Source of the DNA: Typha latifolia
Taxonomy: Eukaryota; Streptophyta; Magnoliopsida; Poales; Typhaceae
Assembly: GCA_019914945.1 (NCBI GenBank)
Contig: CM034101.1
Location: forward strand, 7,823,188 to 7,887,187
DNA: 64,000 bases
Direction: 5' to 3'
The notes beneath the pieces were generated by a model, which did not search any database, had not been told where the DNA came from, and saw only the letters and a list, made by a program, of their open reading frames with translations. A program made the position numbers and the translations under genes. Below are positions 33,569-46,146 of the stretch, in pieces. Numbering within the stretch: position 1 is the first letter of the stretch; every line of letters begins with the position of its first letter.

Positions 33569-34160
33569 GAATAACTAAAAGTACAATTCTAAGAAAAATT
33601 CTTAGATTCGTAGTTGTTAGATTTCAAGATAAAGTGATTGTCATAGAAGAAAGTAAAGACATCGATTTCCTTCGAGCGTCACCTTATAGGAAATCTTTAG
33701 ACCTAAAAGGCTATACACTCCATCAGGCTCAACAAATCTAAAGGGATAGCACTGAATAGTATTAAAAGGATTAAGAGGAGAGTGATGTGATGTGGGAGCG
33801 AGATCCTAATATGATAGCCTTTTTTGTGATTTTTTAAGAAATTATTTAAAAATTGAAAAAAGGATGTTTGAGAAAACTAAAAGTCTCATTGAAATTGGTG
33901 TTGTTTCTAACATAAAATTCTAATAGAAAATAGAAAAAAAAATCAAAGTAGGGGAATTCAATGTTATGAATGTCAAAGTTATGAGAAGAAGGAGTTTGAA
34001 TTGAAAAAGAATAACTTTTAGGAATTGTAGAAACTGTACGAACAACTCTGGTCCAGTTCAAATGTCGGCTTAGAAAAGACAAAGATCACTTTGGAGTATA
34101 AGTAGCATTTGAACGACAAACAAGAACTTGAAAAAGAAGATATATCATAGAGCTTATACA
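33569..34160 (+). pseudogene. Copia remnant D gag, part 2
   Basis: The gag reading resumes after element A with STILRKILR, VRFQDKVIVIEESKDIDFLR, aligning with element J gag (NRIVRKILR, RFQAKVTAIEKSKDIDSMK). Near 33955-34000 a zinc-knuckle start is visible (IQCYECQSYE). The frame then fades. No protease or pol is present, so D is truncated here. Confidence 0.78.
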
Positions 34161-34344
34161 TCAAGTGTGAAAAGATCTATTTGACTAAGTGTTTGTCTTA
34201 AATTTCAATATCTTATGATACTGTTTGGACTTGACCAAATTGCCTCAAGCTGAACCCGATAGGGATAGGTCACTAGTTATCTTATTTATTTCATATTTGC
34301 TTATTGTATTTGTATTCTACCCCTTATGTCCTAGTTATTTGCTT

Positions 34345-34563
34345 ATGTTGATGTTAGGCCCATTGGTCGAATTAACCGAACTAACTTGGAATCGATAGCC
34401 ACCTATATAGCCTTGTGGTGTGCACAGAAATTGATTATGATTGATTTGGACTACTCTTGACCTAACTCTCTCTCTCTTTCATCCCTAACTCCCTCCTCCT
34501 ACGGTAGCCTTAGTGTCGCCACCCTCTTCCCCCTTCCGATTGACTGAATCCCTCTAGTCCCGT
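34345..34563 (+). other. LTR- or leader-like DNA interrupted by G
   Basis: A TATA-like ctatatagcc near 34408 and a CT-rich stretch precede the G insertion, and CT-rich sequence continues directly at 37486. Together they look like the LTR or leader of gypsy fragment F1. I could not find LTR ends or a primer site. Confidence 0.35.
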
Positions 34564-37480
34564 TGTAACACCCGTTAAAAAAAAATTAAAAAAAAATTAA
34601 AATAAAATAAATTTAGCGCACGCGCCATGCCCGTGCACCCTAATCGCAACGAATGCGCTTAGCGCGTGCGCTGACTCCTTCTTCCCCCTCCCCCACCTCT
34701 CGCAGTCAGTTGCGAGAGGTAGGAGAGAAGTGCACCGGAGTGGAGTTAACTCCACTCCGTTGCCCTCTCCACCTCTTCTCTATTTAATCTTCACTCCTTC
34801 CCCTCGAGTTTCCTTCTTTCGGAATTTCTCCTTCTTCGCTTTTCCCTTCTCTCTTTTCTCTCCCAAGGCGCCGAAGTTTTCATCGCGGCCAACAAGTCAC
34901 CGGAGCGCCGGCAGCCAACCAAAACCCCTCACCTCAATCCTCAGGTTAGTCTCCATCCCCTCTTTAGTTTAATTTGAAAATAGCCTAGAAAATCATTTGT
35001 AATTAGGAATTTTTTTATGTCTGCCTTCACCGGAGAAATTCGCCGACCGATGACCTCGGGTCGACAACCCACTGGTTCGAGAAGTTTCCCCACTTCAATC
35101 CCTTACTGTGGATACCCAAATTGGGTACCCACGGGGCACAAGGGAGGCGATGCCATGTCGCCTCCCACCGCTGGGTTTCTTTGGCACAAGCAGCCACCAC
35201 CGGCGGTGGTGGCCTCGCTCGTTAACCTCGACTGGCCCACCTCTTCACTTGGAAGAGATAGGTACCCGAGATGAGGGCTTCGAGCCCACCTTGCACTGAG
35301 TCGAGAAGCTCTATGGCCGTCGGCCATGGAGTTCCTCAACTCTCACCCTCTGGCCGCACTGGCCGGAGGTTCTGATCGCTCCTGCACCCAAGTCGACCTA
35401 GTCAACTTGGGGAGGAGTTGCCGGAGCCGAGGGCTGCCGGTGACGAGGATCACCAGCAGCATCATCCCTTTCTCCCCTGTTTCTCCTTCTTTGTTAAGGA
35501 GACGAGGAGAAGGTGGAGGTTGGGCCCCCCACTGCTCTCTCTCTCTCTCTGGGCTGTGGCATGGGTTGCGTTGCAGCCCAGGTCTTGAGACCCCTCTTCT
35601 CTAAGGTCTCGGTGGACTGGGCTCTGGAGCCCAATCCACCCCCTTAGTTTCTGGTGGGCTGCGGTAGGCCCCGCAACCCACCTCCTCATTTTTTTGGACT
35701 GGGCTCTAGAGCACAGTCCACCATCTCACCCTGCTGGACTGGGCTCTTGAGCCCAGTCCACTACCTCTAGTCCAGTGGGCTGCAGGTAGGTCTACAGCCC
35801 ACTCTCCCTCTCTCACTCTCACCTAATTTGCTGGGCCTTGAGCCCAGCCCAACCTTTAACATTTTAACCCTAGACTAATTTATTATGAGTCTGTTATTTT
35901 TTCTTAAATTCTGTTAGCTACCTAAATTGTAATTATTATAATTTTCTCAACCATGTTATTAATAAAATTAGGAACTATACAAAATCAAAATAGGTATTTA
36001 AATTTATTAGTCTTCTCAATTATCTTCACATTTACAATGTGAACGGCTCTAAATGACCATTATTATTTTAATTAAGACAAATAATATCTCGGACCTAGAG
36101 AATTAAACTTAAATTTACACAACAAGATGGTTAGTTTATAAGTCCATTAATCTTATGTTTATTTTATTTATAAATTATTAGATTCAGTATTGTGCGGGAA
36201 GGATCTTGACATTCAAGAAGAGCCGACTGATTAGGAGAGTAAGACGGATTCCAGAAATATCCCAGGCAAGTAGAATTCTATAATAGTCTATGAAAAATGT
36301 ATACTTATGTCATTTCTTACCTGTGATAATTAAATGTTGTTTTCTTACTTGTGTAACTTATATGACATTTCATATCTGCATTTAATTACATGTCAATTTT
36401 TACTTGCATTATTTATCACTTAATGCACATGTATGATAGACTCTATACTTGTTTATAATATCTGTTATTGTGATGATTATGTTAAATAATAAAGGTCATG
36501 ACACCACGTGCATGTATCACTGTTAGTCAAGTCCTAGTTAGGCAGTGCCCTTTTACCCACTCAACCCGGGGTTAAGGGTAGAGTGTATATTATATAGTAT
36601 TATATTAGCGGCCCACACTTGAGGTTGGTAGCTGGTGGAGTATTCAAGTGATTACACTGCCCTAGTTGGAGACTAAACTAGTATGATATTAGAAAAGATG
36701 ATTGAGACGTAGGGATTGTAGTTCTAGCAATACCCGAGGACGCATGGTCAGGGCGTCTTTTGAGCTGTGTGCTCTTATCGGCCGTATGTGATGATTTCGC
36801 TATGTGCGATGATTACTAGAACGGTGTTGATGGGCCTACGACTGGGGTCCTTAGTCTGATGGCCACAGACAACCGGTCATATGCAGTGTCGCTAGGCATG
36901 TATGGGCGATAATACCGCTAGTTGACTAGTCCCCCTCGATTTTTATGGTGCTTTGTGAGATATGTTATTGTGACTCGACTCCTGTGTGGATTTCTATGTA
37001 AAATAAGTTATAATAATTAAAGCTATTAAAAGTCATAATGTACATTTTTTTTCTAACATGTTATGAGTTACATTTTTATTTATCATGTAATAATCTTAGA
37101 TTATTATTAGATTTTACTTGCTGGGCCCCGTGCTCACTGCTATTTTTGGTGGAAATATTTCAGAGCTGATTATAGAGAATGCGGACATCGAGGAGTAGCA
37201 GATTCATTCCTTTATTTTTAGCATTTGTTTATTTTATTATTTCAGTTGGACTGAGCCCCTGCGAGGGTATCTATGTTTTATCAAATTTTGTGATGGACTT
37301 GTATTCCTAGAGGCTTGTTGAGGCCTGTGATATTATAATTCTGGATTATTTGTTGGATTAGTATGGTATTTCTTGACTTATTCAGATACTCGGTGAGATT
37401 ATTTCATTGACAAGTCACATGGGAATCACATGGACATGCTCCACGTGAGGAACACATGAATTATGGAAGTGGGTGTTTCA
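34564..37480 (+). mobile_element. Solo LTR G, 2.9 kb
   Basis: The segment begins TGTAACACCC and ends GGGTGTTTCA, imperfect inverted termini. It is flanked by a perfect duplication CCCGT (34559-34563 and 37481-37485). It has no coding domain, primer site or internal repeat pair, so it is best read as a solo LTR of a long-LTR gypsy-type element. A TATA-like ctatttaatc near 34780 is followed by a CT-rich leader, a GC-rich part to about 35870 and an AT-rich 3' half. In the GC-rich part the word ggactgggctctrgagcc recurs several times (about 35617-35760). Confidence 0.88.
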
Positions 37481-37485
37481 CCCGT

Positions 37486-38345
37486 AGGGTCCGACCACTT
37501 CTCCCACTTCTTCCTCTCCTTGGTTCTACTATCCAATCACCCCTAACACCATCCACACCACTACCATGTCGTCAAAGGAGAGCACTGAGAGGATCGAAAA
37601 GGCGATCTAAGCCTTAACGACAGTTCTCCTAACCTAACATGACAATCATGCGCCGCTTAAACCATCGACGATGATAGATCCCTCGCCTATGAGCTCATTG
37701 CCTTCAAATCATAAGGAAGGTGGCGAGGAGACTCAACCTACGGCTAAAACCCCTCCTCTAATTGCGGAGGGGACCCTCTACCTACTAAAGATCTAGGTTG
37801 TCGCCGCATTGATGCTGGAGTAGCTAGTAGAGATGGTACCCAAGCCATCTTCCTAGCTGCGGTGGAAACAAAGGCTAAACCCTAGTTTTCCACCGCTGTC
37901 AATCTAGGCCCCCTTAGTCCAAGTCACCACCGTCAACGCCTTCCTTGGACCAACCACAGATGAATCATGGCCATCCTTTGCACCAGCACTAGTTGGAAGA
38001 CCACTATTGATGACTATTATCCTTATAGCTAACTTATGACTTGTGGCCACATGTTTGACGCTTCCACAACCACCAGCGGCCACAATTGGCATCCTCAGGC
38101 CAATTGCTAGCCAATGGTGGCCACACAACGAACGATGGTCGTCGAGTGGTCAAACTCGATAACTAGCAGTAGGGGGACTATCCCTTCACTAGGGTGGCCC
38201 CGTTGAGGCTTCCCACCACCACGACTCCACTACCAAGGGGCCTTAGGCCCCAACCACAGTTATTGGGGGTCGGTGGACCCGTCGTGTTGCAGTTTGTGAT
38301 TATATAACAGATTGGAGCTGACCAACCCACCTCAAACTAGATCAT
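37486..38345 (+). pseudogene. Gypsy gag fragment F1
   Basis: An ATG at 37567 opens MSSKESTERIEKAI, a typical gag start, soon stopped. The following sequence resembles element E gag around 5600-6290, including the GC-rich proline/alanine block with ccaccagcggccaca and ggtggccaca words. Most CpG sites of the block are decayed here. It ends where the F2 LTR-like sequence begins. Confidence 0.6.
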
Positions 38346-41207
38346 TTTATTTTTGAAGAATAAGGATCTTTAGCTAGGGCATACGAACGCTAGGAAAGAG
38401 TCATTCAAATGTGACATTCGAATGCCTGTATAGCATTCACACATATAGATAAACTAATTTGGACATTTGAACAATTTTGCGAAGCCATTCAATCATCTGA
38501 AGGCTGGGATATTTTATATTAGAGTTTATTTAATATTTTTAGACGTATGACTAGTCTCTAAATATGAGGAATGGTAGCTATTTGTGGATTATTAAACATT
38601 TGGCATTTGTTTTGCATCTTGGCTTGAGCCAACCTTCTTACTCATTCTCTCTCCCCCTCAGTATCCACTTCAATATTTAACCTACGGCCGAGGTTGCAAC
38701 TCTGTCGCTTCTCCCTCCTCACTCTAATGACTAATTCCACCTGGAAGCCACCTTCTTCTCCCTCTACTTGTTCAAGGAACTAACTCATCCACCATAACCA
38801 CTTCCCATTTCCATAACCCTAACCTTAACCATATCATCAATTTCCTTCATTCTCATCCATCTTGCCATTCTTGACCTTTGGTCAGTATTTTCATCATATC
38901 TTTTAATCTACCAATCCAATCAACAAGATTTTAGTTGCATTGGATTCCTAACTTCTAGAGGAATAATATCTACAAATCTCATATTATTTCAATAGTTAGA
39001 TCAATCTCTATTGCCTTCTAGATGTCAGTGGTAAGTTTTATCTAGAGCTGCAGTTCAGATACTAACCATCTTCCTTGAGGCAATTGTGACATTGGTACCC
39101 ATGCACAAGCCAGCCATAGTAGAGCCCAACCAGCGCATCAATGTGGCACGATTCGTAGACGAGGAGTGGCAAAGTGAAGATGACCTCGATTCATTCAGAG
39201 ATGATTTCAAATGTGTGAGTCTATCAAGGGGCTGAACCACAACCCCTGATATTTAGACCACCACCTAGAGCCAATCTGAATGTTGATGACTTGGTTCAGG
39301 GTCGAATTGCGCACTTAAATTGCCCAAAGTTCAAGGGTGGTGATCTAACAGATTGGTTGTCCCAAGTTGAGCAATACTTCGATTGCTAAGGGACAACGAA
39401 AGAGATGAATGTGAGGTTGGCAAGCTTTCACCTCCAAGAGACGGCGCTTCATTGGTATCGATCCATTATTCGAAGACACACATTCGACGGGTGGACTAAC
39501 TTTGAGTTACATGCACACATCTATGGCTAGACTTAACGTTGAAGAGTACTTTTATTTCAGGGCTCAAGGAGAAGATTAGAGTGGATGTTTAAGCTCTAAT
39601 ACCTCTCCCCTTTGAAGAGGCCTTTGAGAAGGTCGTACGAATGGCGCAAAAGCATAAAGAACTATGGCAAGCAACCCGAACCAGTTGGGCTAGGCAAAAT
39701 AGCTGAATAGTTACTGGAACACAATTTGGACCTACTATAGTTTAGAGGACAATGGGCCTAACTTCAGGGCCGAGGCCTCCTTTAAAACCATCCTAAGATG
39801 TTAGAGGAGGCACATGAACTCTGATTCGAACTCTTGCACTAGCCCAACTAGAGGAATGGAGGGCTAAGGGACTATGTTTCTATTGCAATGAACGTTTCAC
39901 ATTGAGTCATCGATGGCCTTGAAGATAAAGAACCTGAGATGGAGGAAGAAGAAAGTCTAGAGGAGCCCAGAGAGGGGACCGAGGAAGGAGAGATGGAGGA
40001 GAACATGCAAGCTGAAATTTCCCATGCGTATTCAAGAATTGCCGTGTAGAAGACCTTACGACTGGATGGGTTCATCAAGAAATATTATGTGCACATACTA
40101 GTTGATTCAGGGAGTACACACAATTTCCTTGATGAGAGATTAGTTAGGAGGATAGGGTTGGAAGCCGAACCAACCTCTGGATTTGAAATGGCTATTGGAA
40201 ACATCACAAAACTATGAGCTAAAAGCATATGCCGCTGTGTCATTGTTCGAGTGCAAGGACATGAATACCATGGACCTGTACCCACTAGCCTTGAGAGAAG
40301 TGCGTGTAATGCTACCCTCAATGGCTCCAAAGCTTAGGACCTTTACTTTTGATTTCCGAACCATGTGGATGAAATTCAAAAGAGGAAACCAAGAAGTGCG
40401 GTTGAATGGAGTGCAATTGCAATTAAATTGATCCTAGCAGCTGAAATAGAAGAAGATAATTGAAAACTTGCCAAATTTGTCAAAAGTTGAAAACTTCCAC
40501 TATGAAATCAGTAGGACTTCTTTAGTCTCTATCTATTCCAGATCGCATTTAGGAGGATATTTTCATGGATTTTATTGAGGTCTTACTGCAGGTACATGGA
40601 TACTCATACATATTCATGGTGGTTGATAGGTTGAGCAAGTATGCCCACTTCTTGGTGTTAGCACATCCATTTTTGGCCATGACGGTAGTTGAAATTTTTG
40701 TTAGAGACGTCACAAAGCTCCATGGCATGCCTCGTACTATTATTTCATATTATGATCGAGTCTTTACTAGTGACTTTTGGAAGTATATGTTTAGATTACA
40801 AGGGACAAAGTTGAACCTCAATTTGACTTATCATTTGTAGATCGATGGACAAACAGAGGTGGTAAACCGAGGCATCGAATAATACCTCTGGTGCTTGTGC
40901 TTAGTAGGCGAACGACCAAAAAGATGGTTGAAATTACTTCCATGGGCGGAGTGGTCTTACAACATTGCCCACCATAGCAAGCATAGTCATGACTCCATTT
41001 GAGGTGGTGTATGGACGTACCACACCGGTTTTGCGTACTTATGATACTATAGCTTTGTTAGACCAAACCAAGGTGAATTTAGTGCAGATGGATAGAGATG
41101 ATATGCTTAGACAATTACATGTACATTTGATGGCAGCTCAAAACCATATAAAGCAAATCTATGACCAAGACCATCGTGAGCTAGAGTTTAAAGTGGGCAA
41201 CATAGCC
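38346..41207 (+). mobile_element. Decayed Ty3/gypsy element F2 lacking reverse transcriptase
   Basis: An LTR-like stretch (about 38346-39040) contains decayed palindrome words (catacgaacgct, cattcgaatgcc), a TATA-like tctaaatatg near 38571 and a CT-rich leader. Gag follows at about 39080-39900 (RINVARFVDEEW, LHWYRSII), then protease (LVDSGSTHNFLDE, about 40095-40140). Sequence then passes directly to integrase (DFIEVLLQVHGYS at 40565, GQTEVVNRG) and stops at 41207 in the region before the chromodomain. Reverse transcriptase and RNase H are missing, as in element C but at different breakpoints. No right LTR was found. Confidence 0.75.
40020..41207 (+). pseudogene. F2 protease joined to integrase
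   Basis: The protease part has the active-site word LVDSGSTHNFLDE and DLYPLALREV, ending near 40430 at VRLNGVQ. About 10 codons later integrase sequence appears (QKLKTST-like linker, then DFIEVLLQVHGYSYIFMVVDRLSKYAHF in pieces). The second catalytic region reads ISYYDRVF, with the expected aspartate replaced by tyrosine, and the third GQTEVV is intact. Stops are frequent. Confidence 0.72.
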
Positions 41208-42540
41208 TGTGGGCACAACCATTTCATCAATTCATATTATGTCCAGTGCAAAACTCACTAATAATCTCTAAAATGCAAATATAACTGCACGAATTACTGG
41301 TCCTAATATTATTAACTAAAAAATGGAAATCTAATTAAATTGTCTCACAAAATCAAGAGGCCTTTCTCAATAAACGACCTCACAAATCCATACAAAATGA
41401 AAATTTCTTCACCGTAGAATACAAACAAAAATAAAAAAATCTGACAAAAATTTAAGAGGAAAAAGATCAAACAATAACCTCAAAACATTGCAAAATAATA
41501 GAACAATGCTACTAAATGTCAACATTAACACCTTATACATACATTATCAATGCTAAATACTAAAACAATACCGATAGTGAGAATGCAAAATAACTAGTCG
41601 AAAAAACGGAATGATAGATCCGGTTTGCTTACCAGTGAAAAACAACTTTTGAGGGAACTTAAGGAAAAAGCCTCAAGTACAAAAGAAACTGAAAAAGATC
41701 ATGCTTTGCCAAATAAAAAACTAAGTGTTTTTCGATGGAAATAACCCAAATAAAATTAATAAAAGAAAATAATTAAAATTAGCTAATCCTAAAAATTTTA
41801 GAGTTTGAGATGTTGCTTTTATAACTAGAATTAGACATGATCATTGAGCCTAACCCACCTGGGCTCGGGCTGAACCGAGCTAGGCCTTTGCCTGCTCGGC
41901 CCAACCCAAAAGCCTAGCCTACTATGCTCGTCATTGCCTGGCCTACTACACCAATCCATTCTTATAATTTTTTTAGTCCCACGTCAGATATTTAGTTTAT
42001 TTGAATACCACTATATAAGTATGTTCCTTTGAAAGATAATTAAAATATTTCTTTTAGAGATGTATTACACTTGACTAGTTACAATATTATGTTGGGCTCA
42101 TTACCCCTCGAGTTGAGCTTGATATATCACGAGCTAATAGGTAGTAAGCTATACTATTCTAGCCCTGCCTGGCAACTAGTATGCCTTGCAAACAAATGGT
42201 TAAGTCTAGCCCGGCCCATCCAATGATTGTCTCTAGCAAAAAACAAATGTACGCAGACATCTCTAACTACTAGTATGTATTTTTGCTAATTGAGATGCAT
42301 AGAAGGCAAGAAATTGAGAGGAATTAAAGTGACTTTTATAGTATCCTCTTAATCACTGCCAATGAAATTCTACACATTCATACACATACAGTCTTATATT
42401 TTAAGATTTTTTTTTGTTGAGAAACACCCAGACTTTCGTTTTGCTAAGGCAATTAAAAATCTAAGTGATAATGAGATATAAATGATTGACAAATTATTAT
42501 TTTATGATCTCGTAGAATATTTATATAAATGCCTTAAATT
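41208..42540. other. AT-rich DNA, no supported gene
   Basis: No coding domain or LTR boundary is visible. A short GC-richer patch at about 41850-41950 repeats GGGCTCGG, GCTAGGCC and similar words. Confidence 0.4.
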
Positions 42541-45338
42541 TTATGATCTCTTTCTCTCCTTGCCGACGGCTTCTCACTGTCATCGTCGTCACCGCTGCAC
42601 CCCTCACCACCTTCTCTCTATTTAGTGCTCTCTCTATCTCTCGCTCTCTCCCTTCTCTTCTCAATGCCGGCCCGGCCCGCCACTGTCGCTGTCGCCATCG
42701 CCGCAGCCTAGGTGAGCCTCCCTTCCTTCTCCTTCTCTTCTTCTTCTTCTTTCTTCTTTCTTTCTTTCTCTTCTTCTTCCTTTCTTCTTCTTCTCCATTC
42801 TTGGCCCCTCCTCCTCTTGCTATGCAGTAGACAGTGTTGGAAGAGGACTATTATTATTTTTATATATAATTACTTCCTAATGATAAGTAACATAGTTTAT
42901 TTAGGCAATTAATTATTTTGATAATTTATACTCACTAATATAATTTTACTAAGCATTTTAGTATAATAATTTATTAATTACAATTATAAATATTGCCTAT
43001 AAATTTATTTAGAGTTTTAGTTATTATTTATTAGTTAATATATGTAGTCTTATTGATAATAATCTTATATTTATATTTAATTTATATTATATACGTCTAT
43101 TTTTAGTATATTAGTATTGTCTAATAATTTGTATAAAATGGAATACTAGACTTGCAGATTATTTTTGTATAATAGGATAATGATTATTTTACGTATAATT
43201 TAGGATTAGTTAAATAAGAGTAAGTATTACAAAATAACTAGTAATAATATTATTTTATAATTATATTTTTATTAAATCATATATATAGTCATCTTGGTTA
43301 TTTACAAAAAGGAGATAAATTACTATATACTTATTTTCTATAATTGTCAAATTAGGATTTTAGTAAATAAATATAAATAGCATATTAATATTGTCACAAT
43401 TAAATTTATCCTACAAATCTAATCAATATTAAACCTAATAGAATATCATATTTTACTCGAACGAATTATAATCAGATAAATAACTAACTTTATGTTACTT
43501 AAATATTTTCAGACTTTGAACCCCCTTATTCGAGACCCTAGGGATCTCACCAGCGTCGAGTGGCGGTTGATTGATGGACCTGAGGGATATGAGTGTTAAG
43601 TCTTCTAATAAGATGTGAGTAGTCTTATCCCCTAGACGCCTATCTCAAATTAGGTTATATTATATATTATGTGCATGCATGTTTTGCCTTCTAGCATGAT
43701 TATATGACTTTATCTAGAGATGTTTACAGTCGAGTATATTTTAGCATGCATCTGATTAGGTTGATCTGGGATATGAGCACATTGGTGATATATAGAGATA
43801 ATGAGAGATGATTATACTATTATAATATTATGTCCAATTGATTTGTAACATGAGTATGCATGTAATTGATTAGCATGAGTATGCATGTGTTGACTACATG
43901 ATCAGAGACTATATTGCATTATTTTTCTCTTGATTTCTATTCCACCTAAACTCCTGTTATGCATTGACTTGTTATCGTACTGGATATATACATATGATCT
44001 GTCATTTAGAAGGAAAGCATGAAATGTGATTGATAGGATAGTTGATAGAAAGCGTGGGGATTCCCGAGTCGGCACGAGGGTTAGGACACGCTTGGTGAAT
44101 GATTGATCACTCGACATAGTCGCGATCCTATTGGCCTTACGTCCGAGGTCGTTAGTCTGTGTGCGCAGCAGACATTCGAACACATGCCGTTCGCTAGGGC
44201 ATATGTGGCGAGTTATCCTCACGAGGTTTCTATCAGTTAAAAGGGTGCCCGGTTTGGATGGATGTTGATACCCTAGCGGGTGGCGGGGTATGGTTATATT
44301 TGAGATACTCTTGCGGGTGGCGGAGTATGCTTTGAGCCTCCGAGCATGATGTTGAGACTGAGTGCCAGGTGTTGACTGTGCACAGTGGTCTAGTATGATG
44401 ATGACATATGGAGCTGACATTGATGATTGAGATGTTGAGAAATGCATATGATTTTATTATCATTTGATTACTTGATTATCGAATAGTCAATATACATCAT
44501 ATATGGTTGCATTTGATATTATAGCATGGTCATGGTTGGTATGCATCATGTGTCATATTTGAGATAAAGTTATGATGATAGTATGACATGGATATTTGTT
44601 TACTTATTGTTGAGGATTATATACTTTTATCAGTTATGACATGTTATCTACTTTTTATTTATATATTATTGAGGATACGTTCATATATTAATTCATGACA
44701 TGATGCTCTTTCTGATTCATATTATCTAGTACATGATTTACTCTTTATTTGGCATCACTGATTCGAGGTATGATTTATTCACTGAGCTTTTTGCTCATGA
44801 CTCTCTCTATTTCTTTTCTAACCCCTCAGATATGTAGCACGTGATAGCGACTTGAGATATCTTGAGAAGATATTTTAGAGCGATGATGAGGTGAGCTACA
44901 TATGCGAGATGGCATAGATGATAGTTTATATAGAAATTGAGTTGTATGAGTATTTAATATTTGTACTTTTTTGTATTAGACGATGATTTGTATAATACAG
45001 GTCGAATCATAGTGTACTCTTGTATTAGTTGTTTTAGTAGTATCTTAATAGTTTGTTGTGTTCTATGTGGGTCCTGCCAGATTATGTAGTAGACTAGTAT
45101 ATATTATTATGGACTTGGATATTCTTATGTTAACAGGTTTATTTGGTTATTAATATGATTTATTTTATAATGGATTATTTGATCATGGATAGGTTAGCAG
45201 GTTTTATTTGATGATGTCATGATTATATGTACACAGGAGTATCTGTGCGTGACGGGCCCTGCCCGTCCTATCGCATAGCCGCACGTGCCGCGTGGGCGCG
45301 TGGGCGTACACGTGCTCGTGCCGGGCGGGGGCGTTACA
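42541..45338 (+). repeat. Long LTR-like element H (5' end not found)
   Basis: The segment ends in a GC-rich tract and GGGGGCGTTACA at 45338, the type of end expected for an LTR starting TGTAACGCC. The 3' 1.2 kb (44119-45338) recurs in inverted orientation as I (46147-47393). The 5' part has a CT-rich leader-like region with CTT microsatellite (about 42735-42800) and an AT-rich middle, resembling solo LTR G in layout but not obviously in sequence. No matching start or target duplication was found, so it is probably truncated. Confidence 0.5.
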
Positions 45339-45770
45339 ATTAGATTTCGGAAAAGTAATGTTGTAAAGCATTTAGTCTTATACTACGTAGATAGGGAAAA
45401 GTAATGTTATAAATCTTCTTTCCTACTGTCATATTTCTTATATGGTCCCTACACACTACATTTAAGGATGACATATTTCCTGCTGTCAAGTTATAGAGCA
45501 TTTGGTCTTATATGGTCATTTTATTAATTGTATTTCTTTTATGATCCCCATAGAGTAATTAAATATTTGTTTCTACTATCTCTGTAGTCCATATATAGTA
45601 AAATAGTTTGTTAATTGTATTTCATATGTGGTCCCTCTACAAAAGTTTGTTAATTGTATTTCTTGTATGATCTCCATATAGCAATTAAATATTTGTTTCT
45701 GTTAAATATTTCTATGTGGTCCCTATACAATAAAGTAGTTTTTTAATTGTATTTCATGTGTGGTCCAAGT
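45339..45770. repeat. Degenerate tandem repeat
   Basis: Variants of a unit combining tttgttaattgtatttc with tatggtcccta recur about every 60-90 bases. Examples begin near 45420, 45500, 45610, 45645 and 45735. No coding potential is seen. Confidence 0.6.
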
Positions 45771-46146
45771 ACGATTTAGTGCGAATGATAGTGGTGGTGA
45801 TGGGTGGAGTGAAAGTTAGGGTTATGGATGATAATGGAGATGAGGGTGGATGGGTTATGTTGTTTAAGGGATAAAGACGAAAGGGAAGAAGTGGTCGAGA
45901 TCCCAAAGAAGAAGGAGGACTCGACGGACGAGGGAGATTAGAACTTAGAAGAGACCTTGCCAACGGTAGAGGTGGTAGGTTGGTGAACATTTTTCTCTCG
46001 TAGGTCGATAATTGCTTGGATTTTTGTTATAAAGCCTTGCTAGGAAAAGCTATGGGACATCCTCCGTGCATTAGTACAGCTCCTATGCCAACTCCCGACG
46101 CATCACATTCCACAACGAATTCTTTGGTGAAGTCCGATAGAGCTAG
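45771..46146 (-). pseudogene. B-family fragment: RNase H piece joined to LTR piece
   Basis: On the minus strand, 46146-46012 encodes part of RNase H ([20 protein letters not shown]), matching element B near 28795-28900. It is followed at about 46011-45771 by the leader portion of a B-family LTR (ttcaccaacctaccacctc). In an intact element these lie kilobases apart, so this is a rearranged remnant. LTR copy I begins at 46147 and cuts the RNase H piece. Confidence 0.78.

Noticed and set aside
43902..44447. 181-codon minus-strand frame
   Set aside because: It lies inside LTR-like element H, partly shared with inverted copy I, where the frame is broken. It has no domain.
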